Shown here: piece by piece, positions 1 through 9,862 of the stretch | Layout: the number at the start of each line of letters is the position of its first letter | Position numbering within the stretch: position 1 is the first letter of the stretch | Assembly: GCA_039105265.1 (NCBI GenBank) | Contig: JAPFFF010000031.1 | Span: 372,001-436,000 of the forward strand | DNA: 64,000 bases | Direction: 5' to 3' | Source: Tritrichomonas musculus | Taxonomy: Eukaryota; Parabasalia; Tritrichomonadida; Tritrichomonadidae | Program-made: the position numbers and the translations under genes | Notes under the pieces: model-generated | Database searches by the model: none | The model's input: the letters and a program-made list of their open reading frames with translations, nothing else | Told to the model about the DNA's origin: nothing

Positions 1-2
1 GA

Positions 3-1733
3 AATTACACTCATTCAGGTGATTCCATTGGATTTAATAACCAGCAAAGAAATCGAAATCGAATAGTCTCTGCTTCTGGTGGTGAAGATTATAACAATTT
101 CGGTGCAAATAGTCTTACCAGTGGAAGCGGTCGTCTTTCAAGCGATGTCTCCAAATCACACATGCCATACGCAATCGAAGATACAGCTAATATTGAATTC
201 TTATCAACAAATCCAGAAGCAGCTATTTCATCCATGACTGACAAATGCGCGAAGTACGAGAAATCGAAAGATACTTATAAATTCGAAAATGAAGATGAAA
301 AACGCGATATCGCTCAATCAGCATTCGCACTTGGTATTATTTATTGGCAAGGATTATTTGGCGTAAAGCACGATGCAGAAAAATCAATCTTTTATTATCA
401 ACTTGCTTCAAGCCTTGGAGAACAACGCGCAATGTTCAATCTTGGAACAATCTATGACTTTGACTTTGATTTCAAACCAGAAAATTCAACTCAAAACGAT
501 TCAAATACATTTAATGTGCAACAAGATATTCCTAAAGCTGTAGACTGGTATCAAAAAGCGAGCGATTTGAATGATCCATTTGCACAAACAAATTTAGGAA
601 CGATGTATTATTTCGGTAATGATCATTTGGAAAAGAATATTTCTAAAGCGATTGAACTTTTTGAGAAGGCAGCCTCACAAAATGATTCTGATGCAGAAAC
701 GAACTTAGGTATTATTTATTTCTTTGGACGAGAAACAGATGTTGATATAGACAAAGCAGCTTCTCTATTTGAACACGCAGCTGAAAAAGAAGATTCAGAT
801 GCTCAACTGATGTTAGGTATTATATATGAAGATGGTCTTTCGACAAAGTATCCACAAAATCCGGCTAAAGCAGTTGAATTGTATCGTAAAGCAGCCGAAC
901 AAGGAAACAGTAACGCTCAATTCGATCTCGGAACATGCTATCAACAAGGCATTGGCGTTGAACGCGACTATGAAAAAGTTATTGAGTGGTATTCCCGAGC
1001 TTCTCAAAATGGACATGTTGATGCAATGTATAATTTAGCTGTTATTTATCAAACTGGTGTGAAAGAAGAAGATGAAGATTTCATGGAACTTGATGATGAT
1101 GACGATGACTTTACATATATGATCAAGAAAGATCTCAAGAGATCATTACGTTATTATAAACGAGCTGCAGAATTGAATCATCCAGATGCATTGTTTAATT
1201 TAGGCATTTTAACTCTTGAAAATGATATTGATGAAAATACAGATGGAATTGAAAATGACCCAGAAAAATTAAATAGAAAAATGGATCCAAATATCGAAAA
1301 GGTAGAATTTGAAAAGAGAAAGATCCAAAGAGCTCAAGAGGCACTTACTTACTTCCAGCGTGCTGCTGATGCTGGATGTCCTGAAGCACTCTTTTACCTC
1401 GGCACACTTTATGAATCTGGATCACCTGTTCCTAAAGGGCAAGGAAGTGAAATTGAAGAGGAGGAAGAAGATAAAGGAGAAGATGATGTTACAGCTGTAA
1501 TTCATGTTGAAAAAGATTTGAAGAAGGCAATTGAATATTACACTAAAGCAGCTGAACTTGATCATATGAGTGCCCAATATAACTTGGCTGTTATATATAC
1601 GAATGGTGATGAAGAAAGTGGAGTACAACCTGATAGAGAAAAAGCTACTGAACTGTTCAAATCAGCTGCAGAAAAAGGTGATGCTGATGCTGAATATAAT
1701 CTGAAACAACTCCTTGATAGTGAAAATCAATAA
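3..1733 (+). CDS. Sel1-like repeat protein, 5' end outside the window
   Basis: The frame is open from base 3, at the window edge, through the first ATG at 162, so that ATG is probably internal and the true start lies further left. From the ATG, 523 residues are seen, made mostly of Sel1-like repeats (helical TPR relatives of about 36 residues). Typical units read A-x-x-x-Y-x-x-A-A-x-x-G-x-x-x-A-x-x-x-L-G, for example around residues 125-160, 160-200, 220-260 and 460-515. Acidic inserts interrupt the repeats near residues 300-320 and 425-440. The 53 residues encoded before the ATG are Ser/Gly/Asn-rich and look like a disordered linker. Sel1 arrays act as protein-binding scaffolds, and in trichomonads they often sit behind a kinase domain, so an upstream kinase is possible but not visible here. 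The class is clear; the partner and role are unknown. Confidence 0.88.
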   Translation, partial: NYTHSGDSIGFNNQQRNRNRIVSASGGEDYNNFGANSLTSGSGRLSSDVSKSHMPYAIEDTANIEFLSTNPEAAISSMTDKCAKYEKSKDTYKFENEDEKRDIAQSAFALGIIYWQGLFGVKHDAEKSIFYYQLASSLGEQRAMFNLGTIYDFDFDFKPENSTQNDSNTFNVQQDIPKAVDWYQKASDLNDPFAQTNLGTMYYFGNDHLEKNISKAIELFEKAASQNDSDAETNLGIIYFFGRETDVDIDKAASLFEHAAEKEDSDAQLMLGIIYEDGLSTKYPQNPAKAVELYRKAAEQGNSNAQFDLGTCYQQGIGVERDYEKVIEWYSRASQNGHVDAMYNLAVIYQTGVKEEDEDFMELDDDDDDFTYMIKKDLKRSLRYYKRAAELNHPDALFNLGILTLENDIDENTDGIENDPEKLNRKMDPNIEKVEFEKRKIQRAQEALTYFQRAADAGCPEALFYLGTLYESGSPVPKGQGSEIEEEEEDKGEDDVTAVIHVEKDLKKAIEYYTKAAELDHMSAQYNLAVIYTNGDEESGVQPDREKATELFKSAAEKGDADAEYNLKQLLDSENQ

Positions 1734-1845
1734 TTATTTTTAATCTGATGTTTTATTTTAAATCATGCAAAAAACTTGTTTGACAATTAAAAAAAAAAAA
1801 AAAATTATATATATTATGCATCCATATTCTTATCATTTTGAATCG

Positions 1846-1876
<31 letters not shown>

Positions 1877-1953
1877 ATCTTTAAACTTAAAAGATGATTG
1901 AAAAAAACACGGTATTGAATTTTAAAGTTTTTATTTCTAATAAAAAATACTAT
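1734..1953. other. Short spacer between convergent genes with A homopolymers
   Basis: The 220 bp between two tail-to-tail genes hold an A run of about 16 (about 1790-1804) and a run of about 28 (1846-1873). I see no gene. The runs are genomic homopolymers, not a processed-transcript tail: no target duplication or gene copy adjoins them. Confidence 0.6.
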
Positions 1954-3636
1954 TTACTTATCATTTGGCTGAGCTGCTTGAGAAGCAGCAGCGGCAGCAG
2001 CTTCTGCTTTCTTTCTAGCTTCTTCGGCGAATTGTTCATCTAATTTTTTGAGTTCAATCGCGATTTTTTCGTCAGCTGCTTTTTTCTCAGCTTCAAGTCG
2101 GTTGAATTCTTCCTCGTCTTGGGCTGCGAGCTCCTGTGCAAGTTTTAGCCTTTCTTCACGCTTTTTCTGTCTTTCTAATCTTTCAGCATTTCTTTTGGCT
2201 TCTCTTTCTTTTCGAGCTTCTTCTTGCTTCCTTTTCCTTTCTTCTTCATCTTCTGAATCTTCATTATTTTCTTCAGGTTTTTCTTCTTCTTTTTCTTCAC
2301 CTGGGACAATCTCACCAAGGTTTCCAAAAAGTGAAGTTTTCTTGGTTTTTGTAGTTTTCTTCTTTTGAGGAGCAAATAGATCATCTGCATCATCTTTCGA
2401 AAAGAGTAATTTTGCGGTTTCTGGCTTATGAGTTGATGATTTTTCAGATTTTGATTCGGCTTCGGTATATAAATCGTGCTTTTCTTCTGTTTTAGATTCT
2501 GTTGATGTCTGATTTGTTGGCTTAATATCTGGTTTAGGTCCTGATGTATTTGACGGTCTTCTTTTTACATCTCGAGGCTTATTAGCATTTTGATTTGGAT
2601 TAGTACCAAATGTTTGGACTTGATGTTCAATCATTGATTGTTCAAGTTTTTTCAGAGCTTTGTCATTGTAATCTTTCTTTGCTTTCTCAATTTCAAGACG
2701 CTTTTGCTCTTCTTTTTGCTTTTCTAATTTTTCTGCTTCTCTTTCGGGAACCATAAAACTAATGTCGCCAAATATATCTGTATTCTTTTTGGCATTAGAA
2801 ACTTTACGTTTTCCTGTTGTCTTTTTAGGAATAGATTCAGTATCAACATTGCTAGTGGGAGGATTGGACATTTGAGGTGTTGGAGTAGTTGATGGGAAGA
2901 GACCATCTGCATCACCAAATAGAAGTTTCTTCTTCTTTAATAATGCAGCTGATTCTTGTTCTACTTCTTGTTTTGGAGTATTTTCTTCTTGAGGTTTTGT
3001 TTCTATATTTTCTTGCACAGTGGTTGATATAGTATCTGACTTTGCTTCGATATCTGGCGATTCATTTTCATGTTCAACCATTGGAGAAGTATCAGATTTT
3101 GTCTCTACTTCTGATGCTGGATTTTCTTGTTTGGGTATTGACGGTGATTCAGATTTTGTTTCTGCTTCATGTTCTACTTGAGGTTCTTGTTCTACTTGCG
3201 TTTTCAAATTAGATTCTGTGTCTTGGTTGGTTACATCTTTGGATTTTTCAGGCAACTTAGCTTCCGTTTTTTCTTCTGTATTAGTATCTTTACAATGCTC
3301 TTCATCAATATTGGTATTTTCTTCTTGAATTATTTCTTTTTCGTTATTTTTATTCATGTTTTTGCTGTTTTCATCTTGTACACTCGATTCTCTTTTGAAA
3401 AGAGTTTTTGCTTTAGTGTTTGCTTCATTAATTTTTTTTTCCATTTCATTTAAAGATTTTGATTGTAAGTTAGTTTTTTTTTCTGATGTTGTAGTTGTTG
3501 AAGGACGAGCAGATGTCGTTGTTGTCGTTTTAGGAGCTGGCTTGGGTTTTGGAGGAATATCATCAACAATACCACCAAGAAGTAGCATATCTTCTGAAAC
3601 TGCACTGTTACCTTTTCTTTTAAAGAATCTACTCAT
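1954..3636 (-). CDS. Low-complexity coiled-coil protein with paired LF-acidic-LF motifs (FAM21-like?)
   Basis: This 560-residue charged protein starts MSRFFKRKG. The N-terminal part (about 20-60) is Pro/Thr-rich, the middle (about 60-230) is Glu/Ser/Thr-rich and disordered, and the C-terminal 110 residues form a Glu/Lys/Arg coiled coil ending in an Ala-rich tail. Two copies of one module are visible: LLFGDADGLF followed by DIFGDISFMVP, and LLFSKDDADDLF followed by SLFGNLGEIVP, each with a Lys/Thr-rich stretch between the halves. Short L-F-(acidic)-L-F motifs are the hallmark of the FAM21 tail of the WASH complex, where they bind retromer and capping protein. A WASH or retromer role is inferred from these motifs alone, since the folded FAM21 head is absent. 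It could equally be a lineage-specific cytoskeletal protein. Confidence 0.72.
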   Translation of the reverse strand: MSRFFKRKGNSAVSEDMLLLGGIVDDIPPKPKPAPKTTTTTSARPSTTTTSEKKTNLQSKSLNEMEKKINEANTKAKTLFKRESSVQDENSKNMNKNNEKEIIQEENTNIDEEHCKDTNTEEKTEAKLPEKSKDVTNQDTESNLKTQVEQEPQVEHEAETKSESPSIPKQENPASEVETKSDTSPMVEHENESPDIEAKSDTISTTVQENIETKPQEENTPKQEVEQESAALLKKKKLLFGDADGLFPSTTPTPQMSNPPTSNVDTESIPKKTTGKRKVSNAKKNTDIFGDISFMVPEREAEKLEKQKEEQKRLEIEKAKKDYNDKALKKLEQSMIEHQVQTFGTNPNQNANKPRDVKRRPSNTSGPKPDIKPTNQTSTESKTEEKHDLYTEAESKSEKSSTHKPETAKLLFSKDDADDLFAPQKKKTTKTKKTSLFGNLGEIVPGEEKEEEKPEENNEDSEDEEERKRKQEEARKEREAKRNAERLERQKKREERLKLAQELAAQDEEEFNRLEAEKKAADEKIAIELKKLDEQFAEEARKKAEAAAAAASQAAQPNDK

Positions 3637-4827
3637 GAAATAAGAATAATAAATTCAAAAAATTTTGGCATTGAAAATTTCGATTTTTTCTTTCATTTAA
3701 ACTATTGCATTTTAATTCAAAAAAAATTTTACATTCTTAAACTATTGATTTTAAAAACAAATTTGAAAGAATTTTACCTTCTTCAAACAATTGGTTTATT
3801 CAAATTTTTGAATTTACGAATCCGTTATAGAAACTAGAAAAATGATAAATTGGGATTCATCGCTTTTATAATTTCATACTAAAGCAATAATCTAACCAAA
3901 GGATATTTTTTAAAAAAATTGGTATAAATTAAAAAAATTAAAAATAATTATTATACAAATATCATTATTAGTTTCTTAAATACAAATAATGTAAGTCAAA
4001 TTAGCATCAATGTTCTTCTAAATGAGGAATCTAGCCTATAAGTTGATATGATTTTCATTATTAATGAATACTAAGTTTTTTCTTACAAATTTCTTATATA
4101 TACTTATATTAAAAAAAAAAAAAATAAATAAGATAATCGTAAAATAAGTATGATATATGGCCTATTCCATTAATCAATACCAAAAATATTTCTTTTAGTT
4201 TAAACTAAAAATATTAATGGCATAGCTGTTTGCAAATTGCAAAAAAATAGATTCAAATTATTTTTTGCTAAAGATAAATAATCATTTTTGCATTCATTTC
4301 AACTCAATGCTCTAATAACGTTTAATATTTAATTAAATAAATATAATAAAAATATAAGAAAAGCATAGATGAAAAACTCACATGAAAATAATATTCATAA
4401 ATGAACAAATAATGTGCTTACTTCGATATCTAATAGCAATTATTTAAAAAATATGGAAACTTTGAATTTCAAAGATGTAAATTTTTATTATTCAGAAAAA
4501 GTTGAACTTTTACAAATAAAAAGTATCTATTAGTCAAATTTCCTTTGTCTTCCACTTTTTGATTGTTACTGTAATTCTTTGTTAAGCAAAGTTCTGATTT
4601 ACTAAATATTTTTATCTTAATATTTATGTGATTTAACTTTATTTAAATATATAAATATTTTATTAAAATAAAAGCAAGTTTTATTTATAAATTTTTAACT
4701 TTAATGAATTTTGAATTTCATCAAAAAAATAATAAAATTTATAATTATTTTTCGTTTTTAATCATTCTGAATATTCAAAAAAACGATTAAAATTAAATTT
4801 CAAAAAAAATTATAAATATACCTCAAC

Positions 4828-4856
4828 ACTTTTTGAGAGCTTTAATCTCAAAAAGT
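4828..4856. repeat. Hairpin palindrome, 11-bp arms
   Basis: Arms ACTTTTTGAGA (4828-4838) and TCTCAAAAAGT (4846-4856) are perfect inverted copies around a 7-base loop. The arm shares ACTTTTTGA with the second hairpin 35 bp further on and with the inner end of the transposon termini at 24877 and 36824. Confidence 0.7.
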
Positions 4857-4890
4857 TATTACAGGAAATTCGTAAATCTCTGAATTGCTT

Positions 4891-4923
4891 TCACTTTTTG
4901 AGTGAGATCAACTCAAAAAGTGA
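4891..4923. repeat. Hairpin palindrome, 13-bp arms
   Basis: Arms TCACTTTTTGAGT (4891-4903) and ACTCAAAAAGTGA (4911-4923) are perfect inverted copies, again with a 7-base loop. Same arm core and loop length as the hairpin at 4828, so the two look related. Function unknown: protein-binding palindrome, remnant of a small inverted-repeat element, or structured RNA. Confidence 0.75.
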
Positions 4924-5610
4924 ACCATTCAAGAGATTTTAATTTCGATACGTTTATATTTGATTTGAAAAAGTTATATGATACAACAAATTAATATATT
5001 AATAATATTTCTTTTTGATATTTATAAAAATTAATTTTTAAAATATAAAATCGCACAAACAAAATTAGTCTTCAAAAATTAAAAAGAAGTTTTTGAATTA
5101 TCTTGGCTAATTATATAAAGAATATATAAATATATTACTAAAGAAAACGATTAAAAAAACATTTCAAAAAGTAATTATTAATTTAAATCCGAAATTTATG
5201 TCTCTCAAAAAGTTTTCAATTTAGTTTTAAAACTTTTATAAATATTGCAATATGCATTAATATTTACCCAAATATTATAATATGATAAAGATTATAAATT
5301 AATATAAAATATAACATAATCATATTTTGATCTAAATTATTTTTTTTACAAATTTTTATATTAATTTTAATTTTTTTTCAGCAAAAAAACATTAAATCAT
5401 AAATCTCTAACTGAGATATTAATATATTCATGGTTTAATTATTTTTTTTCTGAATAATAATCTGTTTTTTTTTCATTTTTCAAAAAATCTTAACGTAAGA
5501 AAAACCGTCGAAAATTTTTTTTCGGGAAATTTTATGATTATTTCGACCTTTTATAAAATATTGAATTTAATTCAAAAAATAAACCAGCAAAAAACGGTTA
5601 TTGAAATTTA

Positions 5611-6699
5611 ATGTCGAATTGGGCCAGCTTGCCCCCTTTTATTGGAAAGTACAATCTCGGCCATACAGTTGGTAAAGGTTCATTCAGTCTTGTTAAAGAA
5701 GGAATAGATACAGAAACAAATGCTAAATACGCTATTAAAATTATTCCGAAAGCCAATATGAATACTCAGAAAGATATCGAACATTTCGAACAAGAAGTTA
5801 ACGTTGTTTTTAAAATGGACCATCCAGGAATTATTAAGATTCATAATTTCTTGGCGGACGATTCCTTTTTTTATCTTGTCATGGAATTATTCTCAGGTAG
5901 AACTTTAGTTGAATGTACGCCAAAAGCAGGAACAATAGATGAAGAGTTTGCAAAGCCAATTTTTAAGCAAATTCTCGAAGTTATTAAATATATTCATGAC
6001 AAAGGTATCGCTCATCGTGATCTTAAGCTAGAAAACGTTCTACTTGATAATCGAGGGCACATTAAGCTCATTGATTTTGGGTTTAGTAAATTTGCTGATC
6101 AAGGCCAAGTTTTTAAGACCCCATGCGGATCACCCGCCTATGCAGCCCCAGAAGTTATGGGTGGCTCAGCTTATGACGGAAAAGCTGCTGACATGTGGAG
6201 TTGCGGCGTTCTTTTATTTTCTCTTGTAACAGGAGAATTACCATGGAAAGGCGGAAATCAAATTCATGTATACAGCCAAATTCAGAAAGGTCAAATTGAA
6301 ATGCCAGCTGGCTTATCACATTTCTGTAGTGATCTTATTTCAAAATTAATTGTCCCAGAGTCAGCGATGCGTTTAACAGCAGCAGAAGCTTTAAGTCACC
6401 CATGGATGGCCGATGTTAATGTTAACTGGGATACTGATGTCGGAATTAAGCCTGTTATATCTGTCTCATCAATTAGGAAAGTTATTACTGACTCTGGTAG
6501 CAGTTTTAATACTTCTTCACCTTCACCAAGATCAATGCTTAAACAGATGGGTGCTCGTACCGTGAAGCTTCCACGAGGATCAACTTCCTTTGGACCTAAA
6601 ACACCTGCACCAATGGGACACGGTATTAAAATGGCACCAAAGCTTTTCCCTACATCTAATGGAAATTTAATGAACCGAGGGCCACCATCAAATGTTTAA
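5611..6699 (+). CDS. CAMK-family Ser/Thr protein kinase
   Basis: A 362-residue kinase with one catalytic domain at about residues 14-267. The Gly loop reads VGKGSFSLV, the ATP lysine is in YAIKIIPK, the catalytic loop is HRDLKLEN (Asp137), the magnesium loop is DFG (Asp155), and the activation segment runs into CGSPAYAAPE. The CGSPAYAAPE and MWSCGVLLF signatures place it in the CAMK/CAMKL (SNF1, MARK) group. The C-terminal 95 residues are Ser/Pro/Gly-rich, without a recognisable UBA or KA1 domain. All catalytic residues are present, so it should be active. The ATG at 5611 gives the expected short N-terminal extension before the kinase fold. Substrate unknown; trichomonads carry many such small kinases. 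Confidence 0.93.
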   Translation: MSNWASLPPFIGKYNLGHTVGKGSFSLVKEGIDTETNAKYAIKIIPKANMNTQKDIEHFEQEVNVVFKMDHPGIIKIHNFLADDSFFYLVMELFSGRTLVECTPKAGTIDEEFAKPIFKQILEVIKYIHDKGIAHRDLKLENVLLDNRGHIKLIDFGFSKFADQGQVFKTPCGSPAYAAPEVMGGSAYDGKAADMWSCGVLLFSLVTGELPWKGGNQIHVYSQIQKGQIEMPAGLSHFCSDLISKLIVPESAMRLTAAEALSHPWMADVNVNWDTDVGIKPVISVSSIRKVITDSGSSFNTSSPSPRSMLKQMGARTVKLPRGSTSFGPKTPAPMGHGIKMAPKLFPTSNGNLMNRGPPSNV

Positions 6700-6929
6700 T
6701 TAGATCTTTGAATTTGGCTCAATTTTAATATTATTCAGACTTCTTTTAAATTCGTTTTGTTAAGAATTTTTAGATTCAATTAATAACACTTCTTTTGCTA
6801 TAGCTCTTATTTTTATTTGATTTTTTAAAAGAATAATCAAAATTTTGTTCTCTTTTTTTCATTTTTTTTAACTTTTTGATTACTTAAACAACGTTTTTTT
6901 TTTTTTTTTTTTTATAGAATCAATTTAAC

Positions 6930-9500
6930 ATGAATAAATATGAGCCTATCCGTGTCCTCGGACAGGGGGGCTATGGCAAAGCTATCCTTGTAAAAAGGCG
7001 CTCTGATGGAAAAAATTTTGTTATTAAAGAGGTGCGATTAACTGCTTTATCTCCTCATGAAAGAGATGAAGCAACAAAAGAAGCAAAGGTTTTATCATCT
7101 CTTCATAGTCCATTTATTGTATCTTTTGAAGAAAGCTTTCAAGAAAGAGGATGTTTTTACATTGTAATGGAATATGCTGATGGAGGGGATTTATCACAAA
7201 AAATCCAATCGCGAGGAAACCGCCTTTTTACTGAAGAAGAAGTTCTCAAAGATTTTATTCAATTAGCTCTTGCTATTAAATACATACATGACCGAAAAAT
7301 TTTGCATCGTGATCTTAAAGCACAAAATGTTTTTATTATGCGTGATGGCACAATAAAACTTGGTGATTTTGGCATTGCTCGAGTTCTTGAACGTACATTT
7401 CAATTATGTAATACACAAATTGGATCACCATATTATTTATCACCAGAAATATGTGAAGGAAAATCATATAATTCAAAAACAGATATATGGAGTCTTGGAT
7501 GCATTTTATATGAACTTTGCACTCTTCGCCATGCTTTTAAAGCTGCAAATATGAATGCTTTATTAATGAATATTGTCAGAGGGAAATTCAGCCCAATTCC
7601 TCCCACGTTTTCAAAGGAACTCAAACAATTAATTCAGCGCATGCTCACAAAAGATGCAAATATCAGACCTTCAATTAATGCAGTATTAGCAACACCCATA
7701 ATTCGCAGTCGTTTACGAAAATTCTATGATGAAACATTATCTTCATATTCTCCAACAAATTCACCTCCTCGCCAAAAGGCGCAAATTTATAGACCAAAGT
7801 TGTTAAGAGGAGTTGGTGGGCAAAACGTCTCTGATCAAATTGTCGATAACTTAGAAGTTGTTCCTCATTCAAAAGTAGATCGTTCACCTGTAATCAACAA
7901 AGACGCAGATGAAGTTGAAGCCATAATCATGCAAAACAGAGAAACTCGTAAAAAGAAGCAAAAAAGCCCTCAAAAGGTTCATAACATAAATGGGAAAGAA
8001 TTAATTTCAGCAGAAGAAGCTGCTGGCGTCATTTATGGAGGGGACTATTCTTCAATCTCAAAAGATTCCTATCTTTGCGAGCAGAGTCAAAACAAGCCAA
8101 TTTGGGCCAAAACAAATTCTAATAATAACAACAAAGCCAACCAAAGCCCAAAAAGAATTGAAGTTGTTTCAAACAACGATCATTTTCAATTGAATTTAAA
8201 CAGTAGCAGACATCGGAAAAACGAAAGCAAAATTAAGCCTAGTCGTTCAAACCAGGATTGTTATCTCAATTACCCTAAGGAAAAAATCTCTTCCAACCAA
8301 GGGAGCCCCCAGATTCTCAATAAAATAACAACAAGCGCTGCCAGAGGGACTATTTCTTCCCAAAGGAGCCTAACATCCCTTTCAAAGACCAGCGGAAAAA
8401 GCTCCTCAATATCTCCTAAAAAAAGCCAAAGATCTGGAAATTACGACAAATCAAACATACTTTCTCCATCGTCTTCGGTTTCGGTTTCTAATCGTCGCGC
8501 TCAATCAAAAATATCGGTAGCTCAAAGTGCATGCAATTTTTACGGAGGAGTGAATGATGATGATTTTGAGAGGATATTTGGAATTCAAAAAAAAGAGGCT
8601 GATATGAATACAAAGAAACTTCAAGAACTTGAATCTCGTCAGAAAAAGTTGGAGAAGCCAGTCCTCCCTTTCGTTGACGATATAAACAGAAAGAAGCTCC
8701 AACTTCAACGAGCAGAAATTGAGAACAAAAGGGCCCGTATGAGAGAGCTTCAACGGGAGAAAACAGACGACGAGAAAATGATTGAAGAGATCATGCATGA
8801 GCTCGATCAAGATCCACAATTAAGAGCTGCCGAACGAAGTGTTTGTGAGAGATGTGGACCGTATAACGATAATCAAAAGCCAAAGAAAATTCAAAAATCG
8901 AGTCCAAACTCAAAAATTAATCAAATGAAAAATTTAAAGCAAAAATCGCCTCAGCAAGCAGTATATGACGCTCATTACCATCTCTACAGTGTTCAGCAAC
9001 TTGCAACCTCCATTCGTGATGCACTTTTGCTCACTGAAGAGGACGAGAATGATACGTCATTTGTTGATACTTCTTCTCCTTCCCCATTACTTCAAAGCCA
9101 ATCAATAAGTTTTTTGAATACACCTGAAATTAATGGTGAAAATATCGGCGGTTTGATCGACCAAAAAGAAAGATGGCATTCGTTAACTGATACAAATTTA
9201 GCAGTGGCTGAAAATGAAAATGAAGAATTTAATTCAAATAACGATAATGGTAGGTTTTACTTAAATAATAAGGAGCTCAGCTTCCCGGTTGTTAGTGATG
9301 GAGATTCATTATCATATCGAGCTGAGGCAATTCGTGCTTTCCTCGAAAGAGAGCTTGGAATCGACAAATTATTGCAAATTAGACAAAGACTTGTTGACCC
9401 AGAAAGAGGAAATTTTGATGTTGATTTTGATGATGTTGAACCAGGACTAATTATTCTTGCTCAACAGCTCGTTATCTTAGATGAAATGATTCTCAATTAG
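6930..9500 (+). CDS. NIMA-related (NEK) Ser/Thr protein kinase
   Basis: An 856-residue protein starting directly with a kinase domain (about 4-262). Diagnostic pieces are LGQGGYGKA, FVIKEV with the ATP lysine, HRDLKAQNVF, GDFGIARVL and GSPYYLSPEICE, the last two typical of NEKs. The remaining 590 residues are basic and Ser/Asn-rich, with a charged coiled coil near 560-640 (around KKLQELESRQKKLEKP) and an acidic C-terminus rich in aromatic and leucine residues that looks folded. NEKs act in mitosis and in control of basal bodies and flagella. The domain is intact. A run of 21 T lies just before the start codon (6894-6914). It follows the CAMK-like kinase gene in the same direction, 230 bp downstream, but the two are not related copies. 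Confidence 0.93.
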   Translation: MNKYEPIRVLGQGGYGKAILVKRRSDGKNFVIKEVRLTALSPHERDEATKEAKVLSSLHSPFIVSFEESFQERGCFYIVMEYADGGDLSQKIQSRGNRLFTEEEVLKDFIQLALAIKYIHDRKILHRDLKAQNVFIMRDGTIKLGDFGIARVLERTFQLCNTQIGSPYYLSPEICEGKSYNSKTDIWSLGCILYELCTLRHAFKAANMNALLMNIVRGKFSPIPPTFSKELKQLIQRMLTKDANIRPSINAVLATPIIRSRLRKFYDETLSSYSPTNSPPRQKAQIYRPKLLRGVGGQNVSDQIVDNLEVVPHSKVDRSPVINKDADEVEAIIMQNRETRKKKQKSPQKVHNINGKELISAEEAAGVIYGGDYSSISKDSYLCEQSQNKPIWAKTNSNNNNKANQSPKRIEVVSNNDHFQLNLNSSRHRKNESKIKPSRSNQDCYLNYPKEKISSNQGSPQILNKITTSAARGTISSQRSLTSLSKTSGKSSSISPKKSQRSGNYDKSNILSPSSSVSVSNRRAQSKISVAQSACNFYGGVNDDDFERIFGIQKKEADMNTKKLQELESRQKKLEKPVLPFVDDINRKKLQLQRAEIENKRARMRELQREKTDDEKMIEEIMHELDQDPQLRAAERSVCERCGPYNDNQKPKKIQKSSPNSKINQMKNLKQKSPQQAVYDAHYHLYSVQQLATSIRDALLLTEEDENDTSFVDTSSPSPLLQSQSISFLNTPEINGENIGGLIDQKERWHSLTDTNLAVAENENEEFNSNNDNGRFYLNNKELSFPVVSDGDSLSYRAEAIRAFLERELGIDKLLQIRQRLVDPERGNFDVDFDDVEPGLIILAQQLVILDEMILN

Positions 9501-9862
9501 CGTTATCATGCGTATTATTTTATTTGTTTGTATTTTAGTAAATGTTGGTATTTTTAACTTCACTCAGTATTTGTGTAAATCATTGAAATTATTCATTATG
9601 CATATTGAAATTTTAAAAGAAATCAAATTCTCAGAATAACTACTCTTTACAAGCAAATATGACTCAAATACAAATAAAGCAACGACCATCTCGCTTTATA
9701 AATAAAAATTTCACAAAAGATATATTCTAGAGGAATTTTGTATTTATATAATCATTAATACATTTAACTCTATTAATAAAAATAAATAAATAAATAAAAA
9801 AATGATTAAAGTAATATCATATAAAAGATAGTAAATGAAGTACATTAAAAATATTTGTTTGA
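9501..9862. other. AT-rich spacer between convergent genes
   Basis: A 362-bp stretch between the NEK-like gene and the RasGAP-like gene, which converge here. I see no gene, repeat or RNA in it beyond short AT-rich runs. Confidence 0.6.

Larger units (their letters stand above)
3637..5610. other. AT-rich spacer, about 2 kb, with two hairpin palindromes
   Basis: No frame here looks protein-coding and I recognise no RNA gene. The sequence is very AT-rich with many short A and T runs. The only organised structure is the pair of hairpins at 4828-4923, listed separately. The 3' part is upstream of the kinase gene at 5611 and should hold its promoter, but I see no convincing initiator. Confidence 0.6.

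Noticed and set aside
1846-1873. A long A run taken as the tail of a retrocopy
   Set aside because: It lies between two convergent genes with no adjacent gene copy or target duplication. Similar homopolymers occur throughout the window.
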